Shown here piece by piece: positions 1 through 8,480 of a DNA stretch of 64,000 bases (within the stretch, counting starts at the first letter, position 1; the number at the start of each line of letters is the position of its first letter). The notes beneath the pieces were generated by a model. That model saw only the letters and a program-made list of their open reading frames with translations, ran no database searches and had not been told where the DNA came from. Position numbers and translations under genes: made by a program. The stretch comes from Actinomadura opuntiae (GTDB taxonomy: Bacteria > Actinomycetota > Actinomycetes > Streptosporangiales > Streptosporangiaceae), in contig NZ_JASNWF010000002.1 in assembly GCF_030283205.1 (NCBI RefSeq), forward strand, positions 547,828-611,827, written 5' to 3'.

Positions 1-397
1 CGCCGAGTTCTACGCCGCCTTCGAGGCGGGAGACTTCGATCGCATGTCCGCCGTGTGGGCGGACGGCCCCTACGCGGCGGGCGTCTCCTGCGTCCATCCC
101 GGCTGGACGATGCTCCGGGGACGTGACGAGGTCCTGCGCTCGTGGGCGCTCATCATGGCCAACACCACCTATATCCAGTTCGTGCTGACTGACGTCGAGA
201 CGGATGTCTACGGCGACCACGCCGTGGTCACGTGCAAGGAGAACGTCCTCACCGCGGACGAGGACACCGAGGCCGGTTTCCTCGCCGGAGGAAGCATCGT
301 GGCCACGAAACTGTTCGTACGGGTCGACGGGCAGTGGCGGCTGCTGCTGCACCACGGTTCGCCCGTGCTCAACCCCGCGGATGCAGAGGAAGAATGA
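1..397 (+). CDS. NTF2/SnoaL-like small protein (5' end outside window)
   Basis: Partial: the reading frame is already open at base 2 and the residues before the first ATG (44) read like the usual first helix of the SnoaL/DUF4440 fold (FYAAFEAGDFDRM), so the true start lies left of the window. The rest has the expected alternating strands of a cone-shaped NTF2-like barrel, ending near the motif WRLLLHHGSP. No catalytic residues can be named, so function is unknown. Its stop overlaps the folB start (ATGA, 394-397), so it is translationally coupled to the folate genes. A gene of this kind sits beside folB in other actinomycetes, as far as I recall. Confidence 0.85.
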   Translation, partial: AEFYAAFEAGDFDRMSAVWADGPYAAGVSCVHPGWTMLRGRDEVLRSWALIMANTTYIQFVLTDVETDVYGDHAVVTCKENVLTADEDTEAGFLAGGSIVATKLFVRVDGQWRLLLHHGSPVLNPADAEEE

Positions 398-774
398 GCC
401 TGGACCGCACAGACCTGGACCGCATAGAGCTGCGCGGCCTGCGCGCCCGGGGACGGCACGGCGCGCTGCCGGCCGAGCGCGAGCTCGGGCAGGAGTTCGT
501 GGTGGACGTCTCGCTCGGCCTCGACACCCGTCCGGCGGCGGAGACCGACGACCTGTCGCGTACCGTCGACTACGGGACACTGGCCGGGCGGCTGGTCGCC
601 GCGGTCGAGACCGACCCCGTCGACCTGATCGAAACGCTGGCCGACCGGCTCGCGAAGATATGTCTGGAGGACCCGGCGGTGGCGGAGGCCGAGGTCGCCG
701 TCCACAAGCCGAGCGCCCCGGTGCCGCACCCCTTCACGGACGTCGCCGTGAAGATCAGGAGGAGTCGCCCATGA
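394..774 (+). CDS. folB: dihydroneopterin aldolase
   Basis: Converts 7,8-dihydroneopterin to 6-hydroxymethyl-7,8-dihydropterin and glycolaldehyde in the cytoplasmic folate pathway. The 126-residue length is normal for FolB. The sequence opens with IELRGLRARGRHGALPAERE, the family's substrate-binding start, followed by a conserved glutamate and the FVVDVSLGLDT strand; the segment VDYGTLAGRLVAAVE and the C-terminal HKPSAPVPHPFTDV are typical. Start chosen at the ATG that overlaps the preceding stop; the longer frame upstream is a shadow. Its own stop overlaps folK (ATGA at 771-774), so FolB and FolK, which act consecutively, are coupled. Confidence 0.97.
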   Translation: MSLDRTDLDRIELRGLRARGRHGALPAERELGQEFVVDVSLGLDTRPAAETDDLSRTVDYGTLAGRLVAAVETDPVDLIETLADRLAKICLEDPAVAEAEVAVHKPSAPVPHPFTDVAVKIRRSRP

Positions 775-1358
775 CAGCGTCCGACCGCATGCCCGACCGC
801 ACCGCGACCGGCGGCCACATGCTGGTCCAGCACCGCGTGGTGTTCTCGCTCGGCAGCAACCTCGGCGACCGCCTGGACAACCTGCAGGAGGCGGTCGACG
901 CCCTGTTCGACGCCCCCGGACTGGAGTTCGTGGCGTGCTCCCCGGTCTATGAGACACCGCCGTTCGCGCCGCCCGGGGAGACGCTCCCCGAACAGGGCGA
1001 CTATCTGAACATCGTGGTCGTGGCCGACACCCGACTGCCACCCGAGAACCTGCTCGAGCGGGTGCTCAACATCGAGAACTCCCTGCGCCGCGTCCGCGAG
1101 GTCCGCTGGGGGCCGCGCACCCTGGACATCGACATCGTGGTGTTCGGCGACATCTCGTCCGACGACCCCGACCTGACCCTCCCGCACCCGCGCGCGCACG
1201 AGCGGGCGTTCGTGCTCGTGCCGTGGGCCGACATCGAGCCGGACGTGCTGCTGCCCGGGCACGGCCGCGTGGGCGACCTGGCGGAGGCCAAGCAGGCGGA
1301 AGGGGGCCCGTCGGCCGTTCGCCGCCGGAACGATCTGACCCTGCAGCAGCCTGCATGA
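771..1358 (+). CDS. folK: 2-amino-4-hydroxy-6-hydroxymethyldihydropteridine pyrophosphokinase
   Basis: HPPK transfers pyrophosphate from ATP to 6-hydroxymethyl-7,8-dihydropterin, the step before dihydropteroate synthase. Visible signatures are FSLGSNLGDR near residue 26, SPVYETPPF, and the catalytic RWGPRTLDIDIVVFG block with its Asp-x-Asp magnesium ligands, followed by LPHPRAHERAFVLVPW. About 195 residues, slightly longer than the E. coli enzyme because of a 25-residue N-terminal extension and a C-terminal tail. The ATG at 771 overlaps the folB stop. The next gene begins inside its stop codon (ATGA at 1355). Confidence 0.97.
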   Translation: MTASDRMPDRTATGGHMLVQHRVVFSLGSNLGDRLDNLQEAVDALFDAPGLEFVACSPVYETPPFAPPGETLPEQGDYLNIVVVADTRLPPENLLERVLNIENSLRRVREVRWGPRTLDIDIVVFGDISSDDPDLTLPHPRAHERAFVLVPWADIEPDVLLPGHGRVGDLAEAKQAEGGPSAVRRRNDLTLQQPA

Positions 1359-1828
1359 GGCCGTCCCGCCCGCTGTTCCTCGTCGCCCTCGTGATCGTCG
1401 TGGCAGTGATCACCTGGGCGGTGTTGCGTTCCGCGTACGTCTCGCTGCCGCCACTGCCGTGGACGGCGGTGCCGACGCTGCTGCTGCTGGCGCTCGGTGA
1501 GGGGTTCACCGGGTACAACCTGCTGCGCCGTATCCGCCGCAAGCCGAACACCAGGCCGGTGGAGCCGCTCGCCGTCGCTCGCATGGCCGCGCTCGGGAAG
1601 GCGAGCGCGCACACCGCGGCGTTGATCGCCGGTGTCTTCGGCGGGTTCGCCGCCAGCCTGGCGGACTCGCTGGACAAGTCGACCCCGCGGCACGACTTCT
1701 TCGTCAGCGTCGGCACGTTCCTGGCGGCCGTGGTGCTGGTCGGCGCCGCGTTCTTCCTGGAGTACGCGTGCCGCGTGCCGAAGGACCCCGACGAGGAGCA
1801 GCGCGACCGGAACGCCTCCCGGGCGTAG
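1355..1828 (+). CDS. DUF3180 family membrane protein
   Basis: 157-residue integral membrane protein with four predicted helices (about residues 5-24, 31-51, 80-100 and 109-130) and a charged C-terminal tail. The helix pattern and position directly after folK match the actinobacterial DUF3180 family, whose function is unknown. The start overlaps the folK stop, so it belongs to the folate operon. It converges on the nuoD gene, with only 28 bp between the stops and no obvious terminator. Confidence 0.88.
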   Translation: MRPSRPLFLVALVIVVAVITWAVLRSAYVSLPPLPWTAVPTLLLLALGEGFTGYNLLRRIRRKPNTRPVEPLAVARMAALGKASAHTAALIAGVFGGFAASLADSLDKSTPRHDFFVSVGTFLAAVVLVGAAFFLEYACRVPKDPDEEQRDRNASRA

Positions 1829-1856
1829 GCGTCCGGTAGCGCCGCTGCTCGCTGAG

Positions 1857-3005
1857 CTATTTGTCGATGTCGCCGACGACGAAGAACATCGAGCCTAGGA
1901 TCGCGATCATGTCGGCTACCAGGTTGCCGGGCAGCAGTTCCGCCAGCACCTGGATGTTGTTGAACGAGGCGGACCGCAGCTTCATCCGCCACGGCGTCTT
2001 CTCGCCACGCGACACCAGGTAGTAGCCGTTGATGCCGAGGGGATTCTCCGTCCAGGCGTAGGCGTGCCCCTCGGGCACCTTGAGGACCTTGGGCAGCCGC
2101 TGGTTGACGGGCCCGGGCGGCAGTTCGCCGAGCCTGTCCAGGCATGCATCGGCGAGGTCGAGGGACGCGTACACCTGGTCAAGCAGGCACTCGAAACGGG
2201 CGAGGCAGTCACCTTCCTGCCGCGTGACCACCCGCACGTCGAGTTCCCCGTACGCGAGATACGGCTCGTCGCGCCGCAGGTCGAAATCGACACCGGACGC
2301 CCGCGCGATAGGGCCCGACACCCCGTACTGGAGGATCTGCTCCTGTGTGAGCACGCCGACGCCTCGTGTGCGCGCGCGGAAGATCTCATTGCCCATGATG
2401 AGATCGGCGATGTCGCCCATGCGGGAGCGGACCTCGGAGACCGCCGTCCGCGCGCGCGCCGTCCACCCCGCGGGCAGCTCGTCCTTCAAGCCGCCGACAC
2501 GGTTGAACATGTAGTGCATGCGTCCGCCGGAGATCTCCTCCATCACCCGCTGCAACGCCTCGCGCTCGCGGAACGAGTAGAAGATCGGCGTGATCGCGCC
2601 CACTTCCAGCGGATACGAGCCCAGGAACATCAGGTGGTTCAGGACCCGGTTGAGCTCGGCCAGCAGCGTCCTGGTCCACACCGCGCGGACCGGCACCTCC
2701 ATGCCCAGCATCCGCTCGGCGGCGAGGACCACGCCGAGCTCGTTGGAGAACGCCGACAGCCAGTCGTGCCGATTGGCGAGCACGATGATCTGCCGGAAGT
2801 CCCGCACCTCGAAAAGCTTCTCGGCGCCCCGGTGCATGTAGCCGACGATGGGCTCGGCCGCCGAGATCCGTTCGCCGTCCAAGGTCAGCCTCAGCCGGAG
2901 CACCCCGTGCGTGGACGGGTGCTGGGGGCCGATGTTCAACGTCATGTCCTCGGTCGCGAGCTCCTTGGCGCCCGCACCGATACCGACGATCCGCTCGGTG
3001 GTCAT
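1857..3005 (-). CDS. nuoD: orphan NADH-quinone oxidoreductase subunit D (NuoD-like)
   Basis: Homologue of the 49-kDa/NuoD subunit that lines the quinone pocket of complex I. It keeps the hallmark [14 protein letters not shown] near residue 25, the [12 protein letters not shown] segment, and the C-terminal [13 protein letters not shown]. At 382 residues it is slightly shorter than many full-length NuoD proteins. No other nuo gene is nearby, so this is likely the second, stand-alone NuoD carried by many actinomycetes; whether it joins a reduced complex or has another role cannot be read here. ATG start at 3005; the upstream 79 bp are shared with the divergent PH-domain operon. Confidence 0.93.
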   Translation of the reverse strand: MTTERIVGIGAGAKELATEDMTLNIGPQHPSTHGVLRLRLTLDGERISAAEPIVGYMHRGAEKLFEVRDFRQIIVLANRHDWLSAFSNELGVVLAAERMLGMEVPVRAVWTRTLLAELNRVLNHLMFLGSYPLEVGAITPIFYSFREREALQRVMEEISGGRMHYMFNRVGGLKDELPAGWTARARTAVSEVRSRMGDIADLIMGNEIFRARTRGVGVLTQEQILQYGVSGPIARASGVDFDLRRDEPYLAYGELDVRVVTRQEGDCLARFECLLDQVYASLDLADACLDRLGELPPGPVNQRLPKVLKVPEGHAYAWTENPLGINGYYLVSRGEKTPWRMKLRSASFNNIQVLAELLPGNLVADMIAILGSMFFVVGDIDK

Positions 3006-3084
3006 GGTCGCGTCTCCGCCGCTCCGATCACCGCTTCATGGTCCCATGGCGGGCGGTGGCCGTTATCCGGTTGACTAGGGGGCA

Positions 3085-3735
3085 ATGAACCCCAGCCAGA
3101 GCGGTTACCCGCACGATCCCGCGGACCCGTCACCGGGCCGGCCCGGTTTCGCGCCCGGCCCGGTCGGGCAGGCGCACGCCGTGGACGGACAGCAGGCGGG
3201 CGCCCACCCGCAGTCACCGGTCGCGGCGCCGCCGACGTACCGGGCCGACCAGGCGTTCGCCCCCGGAGACGGGCTCCAGTGGGCGACGATCTCCGGACGA
3301 CACGCGCCGCACCGGCTGCTCACGGCAGTCCTGTGGGCGGTCCCGGTCGGCGCCGTGGGCGCGTACGTGGTGTGGCGCAACGGGGGCGCGGTCGCGGCCG
3401 CCATGTGGATCGCGGCGGCGCTGCTGGCGACCGTCGGTACGTGGGTCGTCGCCGAACTCGACCGCAGGTCGTTCGGCTATGTCGAGCGCGCGGACGACCT
3501 CGTCGTAACTCACGGCGTTTTCGTCAAGCGCCTCATCGTCGTCCCCTACGGCCGCATGCAGTTCGTGGACGTCACCGCCGGGCTTCTCGAGCGGTGGATG
3601 GGGATCGCGACGGTGCGCTTGCACACGGCGGCCGCGGCGACGGACGCCGCCATTCCCGGCCTGCCTGCGCTGGAGGCCGCGCACCTGCGGGACCGTCTCG
3701 CCCAGAAGGGCGAGGCCAGGAGCATGGGCCTATGA
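3085..3735 (+). CDS. bacterial PH-domain (bPH2, YdbS-like) membrane protein
   Basis: 216 residues. A disordered Pro/Gly-rich N-terminus (1-65) is followed by two membrane helices (about 80-120) and a bPH2 domain (about 128-205) containing VERADDLVVTHGVFVKR and VVPYGRMQFVDVTAGLLERW, the conserved family motif. YdbS/YdbT pairs occur widely in Gram-positive bacteria; in Bacillus they affect resistance to antimicrobial peptides. The stop overlaps the start of the larger partner (TATGA at 3732), which supports a two-gene operon acting at the membrane. Confidence 0.88.
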   Translation: MNPSQSGYPHDPADPSPGRPGFAPGPVGQAHAVDGQQAGAHPQSPVAAPPTYRADQAFAPGDGLQWATISGRHAPHRLLTAVLWAVPVGAVGAYVVWRNGGAVAAAMWIAAALLATVGTWVVAELDRRSFGYVERADDLVVTHGVFVKRLIVVPYGRMQFVDVTAGLLERWMGIATVRLHTAAAATDAAIPGLPALEAAHLRDRLAQKGEARSMGL

Positions 3736-5255
3736 GCGGCCCTTACGGCCCGCCGTACGGAGCGCCTGGTCCTTATGGGCCGCAGCGAGGCCCGTACGGT
3801 CCGCCCGGACAACCGCCCTATGGGCCGCCCCGACCGCCCTACGGGCCACCTCGTCCTCCTTACGGGCCACCTCGCCCGCCCTATGGGCCTCCGTACGCCT
3901 ACGGGCCGCCGCCCGGTTACCGGCCCCCTCCGCCTCCGATCCGGTTCTCCGAAGGGACGCATCGGCTGCATTGGGCGACGGCGCCGCTGCGCGCCTTCGT
4001 CTTCCTCATCATCTACTTCGTCCTACTCGGGTTCCCGCTGCTGCTGACCCAGACCCGAAGCGGCGTCGCGCTGGAGCTCACGCCCAGGGTGGTGACGCGC
4101 TTCCTCGTGGTGTCGGTGGTCATGACGGCGGTGGCCATCGGTTCCGGCCTGTGGACCTGGCTGGCCCTGCGTTTCCGCGTCGATGGCGACGACCTCGTGG
4201 TCGAAACGGGGCTCCTCCGTAAGCGCGCGCGCCGCATCCCGCTCTCGCGCATCCAGGCCATCGACGTCGTCCGTCCGCTCGTGACGCGGGTGTTCGCCTT
4301 GGCGGAGGTCCGTGTCGAGCTCGCGGGCGGTGAGCAGAGCGAGATCGCGCTGCGCTATCTCGGACGCCACTCCGCCCAGCAGTTGCGCGCCGAACTCCTT
4401 GCGCGCGCGGCCGGTCTCCCCGGGCACACGCCTGAGGCGCCTGAGCGGCATATGTGGCGCGTCCCGTTCGGGAACCTGCTCGCCTCGCTGCTTCTACGGC
4501 TGCCGGTGCTCGGCACGGGGATCGGTTTTTTCGCGACGCTGGTGTTCCTCGTGGTGTACGCCGAGGGCGGCATCCTCGCGGTCACGGTCCCTATTCTGCT
4601 CGGGCTCATCCGGGCAGTCATCGCCCCGCTGGTGATGTACGCCAACTTCACGGTCGCGATGTCACCGGACGGGATAAGGCTGCGGTACGGGCTGCTGGAG
4701 ACGCGGATGCAGACGCTTCCGCCTGGCCGTATCCAGGCCGTCAGCATCGTCGAACCGGCGATCTGGCGCAGAGTCGGATGGGCGCGCGTCGAGGTCACCG
4801 TCGCCGGGTACGCGGGGGAGCGCCAGGCACTCTCCTCGACGCTGCTGCCGATCGCGCCCCGGCACGTCGCCATGCATCTCGTCTCACAGGTCTTCCCCGG
4901 CACCCACATCGACGCCGTGCCGCTCGTCCCCGCCTCGTCGAAGGCGATCGCGGTCGACCGGGCGGACGGCGCCGGCGCCGACGACGTGGTCTTCGTGGCG
5001 CGGCACGGATGGCCCTGCCTGCGCACGGACGTGATCGCTCATGCGCGCGCGCAGAGCGTCCGGCTCACGGTGAACCCGTTCCAGCGCTTGTTCGGCCTGG
5101 CCACCGTCCACGTCGACGCGCCGCCGGGACCGGTCCGGGTGGCCGCCGCCGACCGGGAGGTCGGCGAGGCCCGCGCGATCGTCGAGTCGGCCTCCCGCCG
5201 CGCGCAGGCCGCCCGCAGCGCTGGCGGAGACCCCGCCCACTGGGCCGCTCGCTGA
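3732..5255 (+). CDS. bacterial PH-domain (YdbT-like) membrane protein with PYGPP repeats
   Basis: 507 residues. The first 70 are a low-complexity tract of PYGPP/RPPYGPP repeats. Then come paired membrane helices (about 88-150) and three bPH2 modules with the recurring pattern RKRARRIPLSRIQAIDV, RMQTLPPGRIQAVSI and ARAQSVRLTVNPFQRLFGL, separated by another helical pair (about 245-310). This is the YdbT architecture. The start is the ATG overlapping the preceding stop; the longer open frame upstream lies inside the partner gene. The Pro/Tyr repeat may be a self-associating or membrane-tethering segment, which is inference. A dispersed repeat (5262) begins seven bases after its stop. Confidence 0.88.
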   Translation: MSGPYGPPYGAPGPYGPQRGPYGPPGQPPYGPPRPPYGPPRPPYGPPRPPYGPPYAYGPPPGYRPPPPPIRFSEGTHRLHWATAPLRAFVFLIIYFVLLGFPLLLTQTRSGVALELTPRVVTRFLVVSVVMTAVAIGSGLWTWLALRFRVDGDDLVVETGLLRKRARRIPLSRIQAIDVVRPLVTRVFALAEVRVELAGGEQSEIALRYLGRHSAQQLRAELLARAAGLPGHTPEAPERHMWRVPFGNLLASLLLRLPVLGTGIGFFATLVFLVVYAEGGILAVTVPILLGLIRAVIAPLVMYANFTVAMSPDGIRLRYGLLETRMQTLPPGRIQAVSIVEPAIWRRVGWARVEVTVAGYAGERQALSSTLLPIAPRHVAMHLVSQVFPGTHIDAVPLVPASSKAIAVDRADGAGADDVVFVARHGWPCLRTDVIAHARAQSVRLTVNPFQRLFGLATVHVDAPPGPVRVAAADREVGEARAIVESASRRAQAARSAGGDPAHWAAR

Positions 5256-5261
5256 CGGACG

Positions 5262-5291
5262 GGGTTATCCACAGAACGACGTTCTACTTCC
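5262..5291. repeat. dispersed 30-bp repeat with DnaA-box core, copy 1
   Basis: The block begins GGGTTATCCACAG and continues with an 11-bp palindrome GAACGACGTTC and ACTTCC. A second copy at 37461-37490 differs at two positions only, one being the centre of the palindrome (A versus C), so both copies keep GAACGnCGTTC. TTATCCACA is the E. coli-type DnaA box. Both copies lie just after the stop codon of a plus-strand gene. Confidence 0.75.
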
Positions 5292-5336
5292 CTGGTCATC
5301 GGCGACCGCCGAGCATGAATGGCGTGCACCGAATCG

Positions 5337-6176
5337 TCAGGAGGACGTCGTGAACAGTTCGTGGACGCGTGCGGCAAAGCCGGTGGGGAACGAGGTGTTG
5401 CCGTTGTGGCCGCCGGGGAACTCCTCGATCGGACGTCCGAGCAGCATCGACAGCTCGACCGCGCACTGGTGGTTCCAGGCCTTCGTGGAGTCCTTACCGG
5501 CTGCGGGAATGATCCGGGTGTGCGCCGCGGCGGCGGCGACCTCGGCCGGGCCGAGCGCGTCCATGCGGCACTGGGGGATGTCGTTGGCCAGGTAGTAGCC
5601 GAAGTTGGCCGCCCGCTCCTCGGTCATCGGAGCGGCGACGACGCCGGCCTCCGTCTCGATCCGGGCGGGGTCCAGGCCGGTGAGCGCGGCCGCCAGCGGC
5701 ACGGCGGCGCGCCAGCCGTCCGTCCGGTACACCTCCTCGATCTCGGCGAGCCGGCGTTCGATGTCGGCGCGGTCGGCGGCCGACAGCAGACCGGGGGTCG
5801 CGGGGTCGTGGGCGATGAGGGCGGAGAGCTGCCCGGGGTGCGCCGCCGCCAGGTGCAGTCCGTACAGGGCGCCGAGGCTGCACCCGAGCATGAGGGCGGG
5901 CTCGTCGGTCAACGCGGCGAGCAGGTGGTGCACGTCCTCGGCGTGCATGGCGGGCGTCACCGGGACGGACGGATCGTCGACCTTCGTCCGGGAAAGGCCC
6001 CGGCGGTCATAGGTGACGACCGTGTAGGGCCCGACGAGCCGGTCGACGAGATCGGCGGTCCTGCGGGCGTCGCCCTCGCCGCTCTGCCCGATGATCAGCA
6101 GCGGCCCGTCCCCGCGGACCTCGTAGTACACCTGCGCGCCGGGCACCAGCAGCATCGCGGTCTTGGTCGCGTCCAT
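5337..6176 (-). CDS. alpha/beta hydrolase
   Basis: 279-residue alpha/beta hydrolase. The nucleophile elbow is MLGCSLGALYG (Ser in GxSxG, near residue 102), the oxyanion region is PLLIIGQSGEGDARR, VTYDRRGLSRT precedes the elbow, and the catalytic His is likely in EEFPGGHNGNTS near the C-terminus. Substrate unknown. The ATG at 6176 has an AGGAGG site on the minus strand, so the longer open frame upstream is not used. It is divergent from a MarR-type regulator with a perfect dyad between them, and is therefore the likely regulated target. Confidence 0.9.
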   Translation of the reverse strand: MDATKTAMLLVPGAQVYYEVRGDGPLLIIGQSGEGDARRTADLVDRLVGPYTVVTYDRRGLSRTKVDDPSVPVTPAMHAEDVHHLLAALTDEPALMLGCSLGALYGLHLAAAHPGQLSALIAHDPATPGLLSAADRADIERRLAEIEEVYRTDGWRAAVPLAAALTGLDPARIETEAGVVAAPMTEERAANFGYYLANDIPQCRMDALGPAEVAAAAAHTRIIPAAGKDSTKAWNHQCAVELSMLLGRPIEEFPGGHNGNTSFPTGFAARVHELFTTSS

Positions 6177-6216
6177 CCCGCGTCCTCCTGGAGAGTCAAT
6201 GTAAGTACATCTCAAT

Positions 6217-6240
6217 AGATACATCGAAATCGATGTATCT
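6217..6240. promoter_or_regulatory. 24-bp perfect dyad, putative MarR-type operator
   Basis: Inverted repeat with 11-bp arms AGATACATCGA (6217-6227) and TCGATGTATCT (6230-6240) and a 2-bp spacer. Extra half-sites lie on each side: ATGTA and TACAT at 6199-6210, and AGATGTA from 6245. The DNA is much more AT-rich than its surroundings. It sits between the hydrolase and regulator genes, where binding could control both. Confidence 0.8.
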
Positions 6241-6262
6241 GTCCAGATGTAAGTTGGGAGGC

Positions 6263-6709
6263 GTGAACGGAGTCGAGCTGTTCCTGCTGGGGCGGACCCT
6301 GATGAAGATCGGCGAGGAGGCGATGCCGGCGCCGCGCGGCGGCCCGGCGGGCGGCACCCGCGCGGTCTTGATCGTGCTGAGCGACATCGTCGACCACCCC
6401 GACACCGCGATCGGGGAGATCGCCGAGCGGACCGGCCTGCCGCAGAGCCAGGTCTCCACCGCCGTCGCGCGGCTCCGGAAGACCGGCTCGGTGGTGACCG
6501 CCCCCGACCCGGACGATCGCCGCCGCTCCCTGGTCCGCAAGGCCGACGAGGTCTCCGACCGCGTCGCCGAGGTACGCGCCACCACCATCGACGCCGCCCT
6601 GACAGCGGCACTCGGCGGAAACGAGCACCTCCCGGAGGTGACGGAAGCCCTCACCACCCTCTCCCGCCACCTCTCCCCAAAAAACCTCACCCCCCGCCCC
6701 CACCCCTGA
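6263..6709 (+). CDS. MarR-type winged-helix transcriptional regulator
   Basis: 148 residues from the GTG at 6263; ATG 6302 is an alternative. An ATG at 6233 is in frame but lies inside the dyad and gives an unlikely N-terminus. The winged-helix core reads TAIGEIAERTGLPQSQVSTAVARLRKTGSVVTAPDPDDRRRSLV, the recognition helix and wing of MarR-family proteins. It is divergent from an alpha/beta hydrolase and presumably represses it, and itself, through the dyad; the effector is unknown. The C-terminus becomes Pro-rich and merges into a C-rich DNA stretch. Confidence 0.85.
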   Translation: MNGVELFLLGRTLMKIGEEAMPAPRGGPAGGTRAVLIVLSDIVDHPDTAIGEIAERTGLPQSQVSTAVARLRKTGSVVTAPDPDDRRRSLVRKADEVSDRVAEVRATTIDAALTAALGGNEHLPEVTEALTTLSRHLSPKNLTPRPHP

Positions 6710-6741
6710 CCCCCACCCCCGCCCACCCCAACCCCACGCCC

Positions 6742-6841
6742 ACCGCGCCGTGCCCCCACCGCGCCGCGCTCCACCTCGCCGCGCCCGACCGGACCGCGCT
6801 CCACCGCGCCGTGGCCTACCGCGCCGTGACCTACCGCGCCG
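6742..6841. repeat. 15-bp degenerate tandem repeat, about seven units
   Basis: Copies of ACCGCGCCG or near-copies begin at 6742, 6758, 6773, 6788, 6803, 6818 and 6833, a 15-bp period with one 16-bp step. The region is strongly C-rich on this strand. It lies in the 235-bp gap between the regulator and the P450. The period is a multiple of three and the P450 frame is open through it, but no start signal supports an N-terminal extension. Confidence 0.7.
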
Positions 6842-6894
6842 CTTGGGACGCTCCGCGGGTTGGAGCGGCCGTCTGGTGGGTCGCGCTGTCCGGG

Positions 6895-6957
6895 GGTCGG
6901 GTTGTTTGGGGGTGGTGGGGGTGGGGGCGGCTTATTGTCTGGGGGTGGGTGAATTTG
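6895..6957 (+). other. G-run tract upstream of a P450 (possible G-quadruplex)
   Basis: Runs of three to five G recur many times on the plus strand, separated by T, GT or short spacers, and end at the proposed GTG start of the P450 gene. The composition is the mirror image of the C-rich stretch at 6680-6840. It could fold as a G-quadruplex near the ribosome-binding region. Confidence 0.5.
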
Positions 6958-8153
6958 GGTACGAGCCGTGGTCTGCGGAGTTCGTGGCGAATCCGTATCC
7001 GGTGTTCGAGACGCTGCGGGCGGAACGGCCGGTGTTCTTCCATGAGGCGACCGGGCAGTGGGTGGTCAGCCGGTACGAGGACGTCGACGCGTTGCTGCGG
7101 GACAGGCGGCTCGGCCGTTCGTACCTGCACGTGGCCGGGCACGAGGAGTTCGGGCAGGAGCCGGAGGCGGAGTTCCTCAAGCCGTTCTGGGACCTCATCC
7201 GGGCCGGGATGCTCGACGTCGAGCCGCCCACGCACACGCGGCTGCGGCGGCTGGTGTCCAAGGCGTTCACGGCGCGGATGGTCGAGGGACTGCGGCCGAC
7301 GATTCGGAGGCTGGCCGGGGAACTGGCCGGGGCGCTCGCCGCCGAGGGCGGCGGCGACCTGATCGCCGCGGTCGCCGAGCCGCTGCCGGTCACGGTGATC
7401 GCCGAGATGCTCGGCGTGCCCGCGGCGGACCGTCCGCTGTTGCGTCCCTGGTCCGCGGACATCTGCGGCATGTACGAGCTGAACCCGCCCGAGGAGGCGC
7501 AGCGGACGGCGGTCCGCGCGGCGGTGGAGTTCTCCGACTACCTGCGGGAACTGGCCCGGTCGCGGCGGAAGGAGCCGCGGGACGATCTGATCAGCGCGCT
7601 CGCCCAGGTCGTGGACGATGGGGACCGGCTGACCGAGGACGAGCTGATCGGCACCTGCGTCCTGCTGCTCAACGCGGGGCACGAGGCCACCGTCAACGCG
7701 ACCGGTAACGGGTGGTGGACGCTGTTCCGCAATCCCGGCGAGCTGGAGCGGCTTCGGCGGGACGGCTCGCTCGTGCCCACGGCCGTCGAGGAACTGCTGC
7801 GCTACGACACCCCGGCGCCGATGTTCGAGCGCTGGGTGCTGGAGGACGTCACCGTCGCGGGTGTGGACATTCCGCGCGGTGCCGAAGTGGCGCTGCAGTT
7901 CGCGTCCGCGAATCGGGACCCCGAGGTGTTCGCCGATCCCGACCGGCTCGACCTCGCTCGCGACCCGAATCCGCACATCACGTTCGGCCTCGGCATCCAT
8001 TACTGCCTCGGCGCCCCGCTGGCCCGGATCGAACTGGCCGAGTCCCTGGCAGCGCTGCTCCGGCTGGCCCCGGACCTGCGGCTGGTCTCCGAGCCGGAAT
8101 GGAAGCCCGGCTTCGTCCTGCGCGGCCTGCAGGCCCTCCACGTGGAGTGCTGA
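6945..8153 (+). CDS. cytochrome P450
   Basis: 402-residue bacterial P450. Signatures in order: I-helix AGHEATVNATGNG (oxygen activation, normally AGxxT), K-helix EELLRY (ExxR), and the heme loop FGLGIHYCLGAPLAR, whose Cys ligates heme. PPTHTRLRRLVSKAFTARMV is the usual C-helix region. The N-terminus begins VGEFGYEPWSAEFVANPYPVFETLR from the GTG at 6945; the open frame further left runs through a repeat and is unlikely to be coding. No ferredoxin or reductase gene adjoins it, so redox partners must come from elsewhere. The substrate cannot be inferred. Confidence 0.93.
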   Translation: MGEFGYEPWSAEFVANPYPVFETLRAERPVFFHEATGQWVVSRYEDVDALLRDRRLGRSYLHVAGHEEFGQEPEAEFLKPFWDLIRAGMLDVEPPTHTRLRRLVSKAFTARMVEGLRPTIRRLAGELAGALAAEGGGDLIAAVAEPLPVTVIAEMLGVPAADRPLLRPWSADICGMYELNPPEEAQRTAVRAAVEFSDYLRELARSRRKEPRDDLISALAQVVDDGDRLTEDELIGTCVLLLNAGHEATVNATGNGWWTLFRNPGELERLRRDGSLVPTAVEELLRYDTPAPMFERWVLEDVTVAGVDIPRGAEVALQFASANRDPEVFADPDRLDLARDPNPHITFGLGIHYCLGAPLARIELAESLAALLRLAPDLRLVSEPEWKPGFVLRGLQALHVEC

Positions 8154-8480
8154 ACGCGGTGGGCTCGACCGCGTCTATCAGGCCCGGCGGACCTGTACGG
8201 GTGACAGGGGTCTTCACCAGACCGTCATGCTCATGGCCGGTAGGAGGGCGCTGAGGTCGAGCCGGTAGGTGGCGGGCCGGTTAGTGCGGACGAAACGCTC
8301 TGCAGGTCGTAGATCTCTGCGGGTGTCGGCGGTGAGTGGAGCGCCCGCCGGGCAGGCGTTCGGCCGCTTGCCGTGGCCGTGTGGGGACCGTCGAGAAGCC
8401 TCGACCAGTACCAAGTACGTGCACCCGCTTATCGATGGTGGTTGTGCGGCCGCGGTCCTTGCCGGCTGCCGGAGTGTGAG
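8154..8480. other. gene-free stretch between convergent genes
   Basis: 327 bp between the stops of the P450 and the methyltransferase. Short open frames exist on both strands, but none has a ribosome-binding site or recognisable protein pattern. No terminator hairpin stands out. Confidence 0.5.

Noticed and set aside
6750..6944. P450 start at 6750
   Set aside because: The added residues are Pro/Arg repeats translated from a tandem array and then a hydrophobic G-run; no P450 has this start, and GTG 6945 gives a normal N-terminus.
8214..8414. 66-codon minus-strand frame in the P450-methyltransferase gap
   Set aside because: No ribosome-binding site, no similarity that I can recognise; reported only as gene-free DNA.
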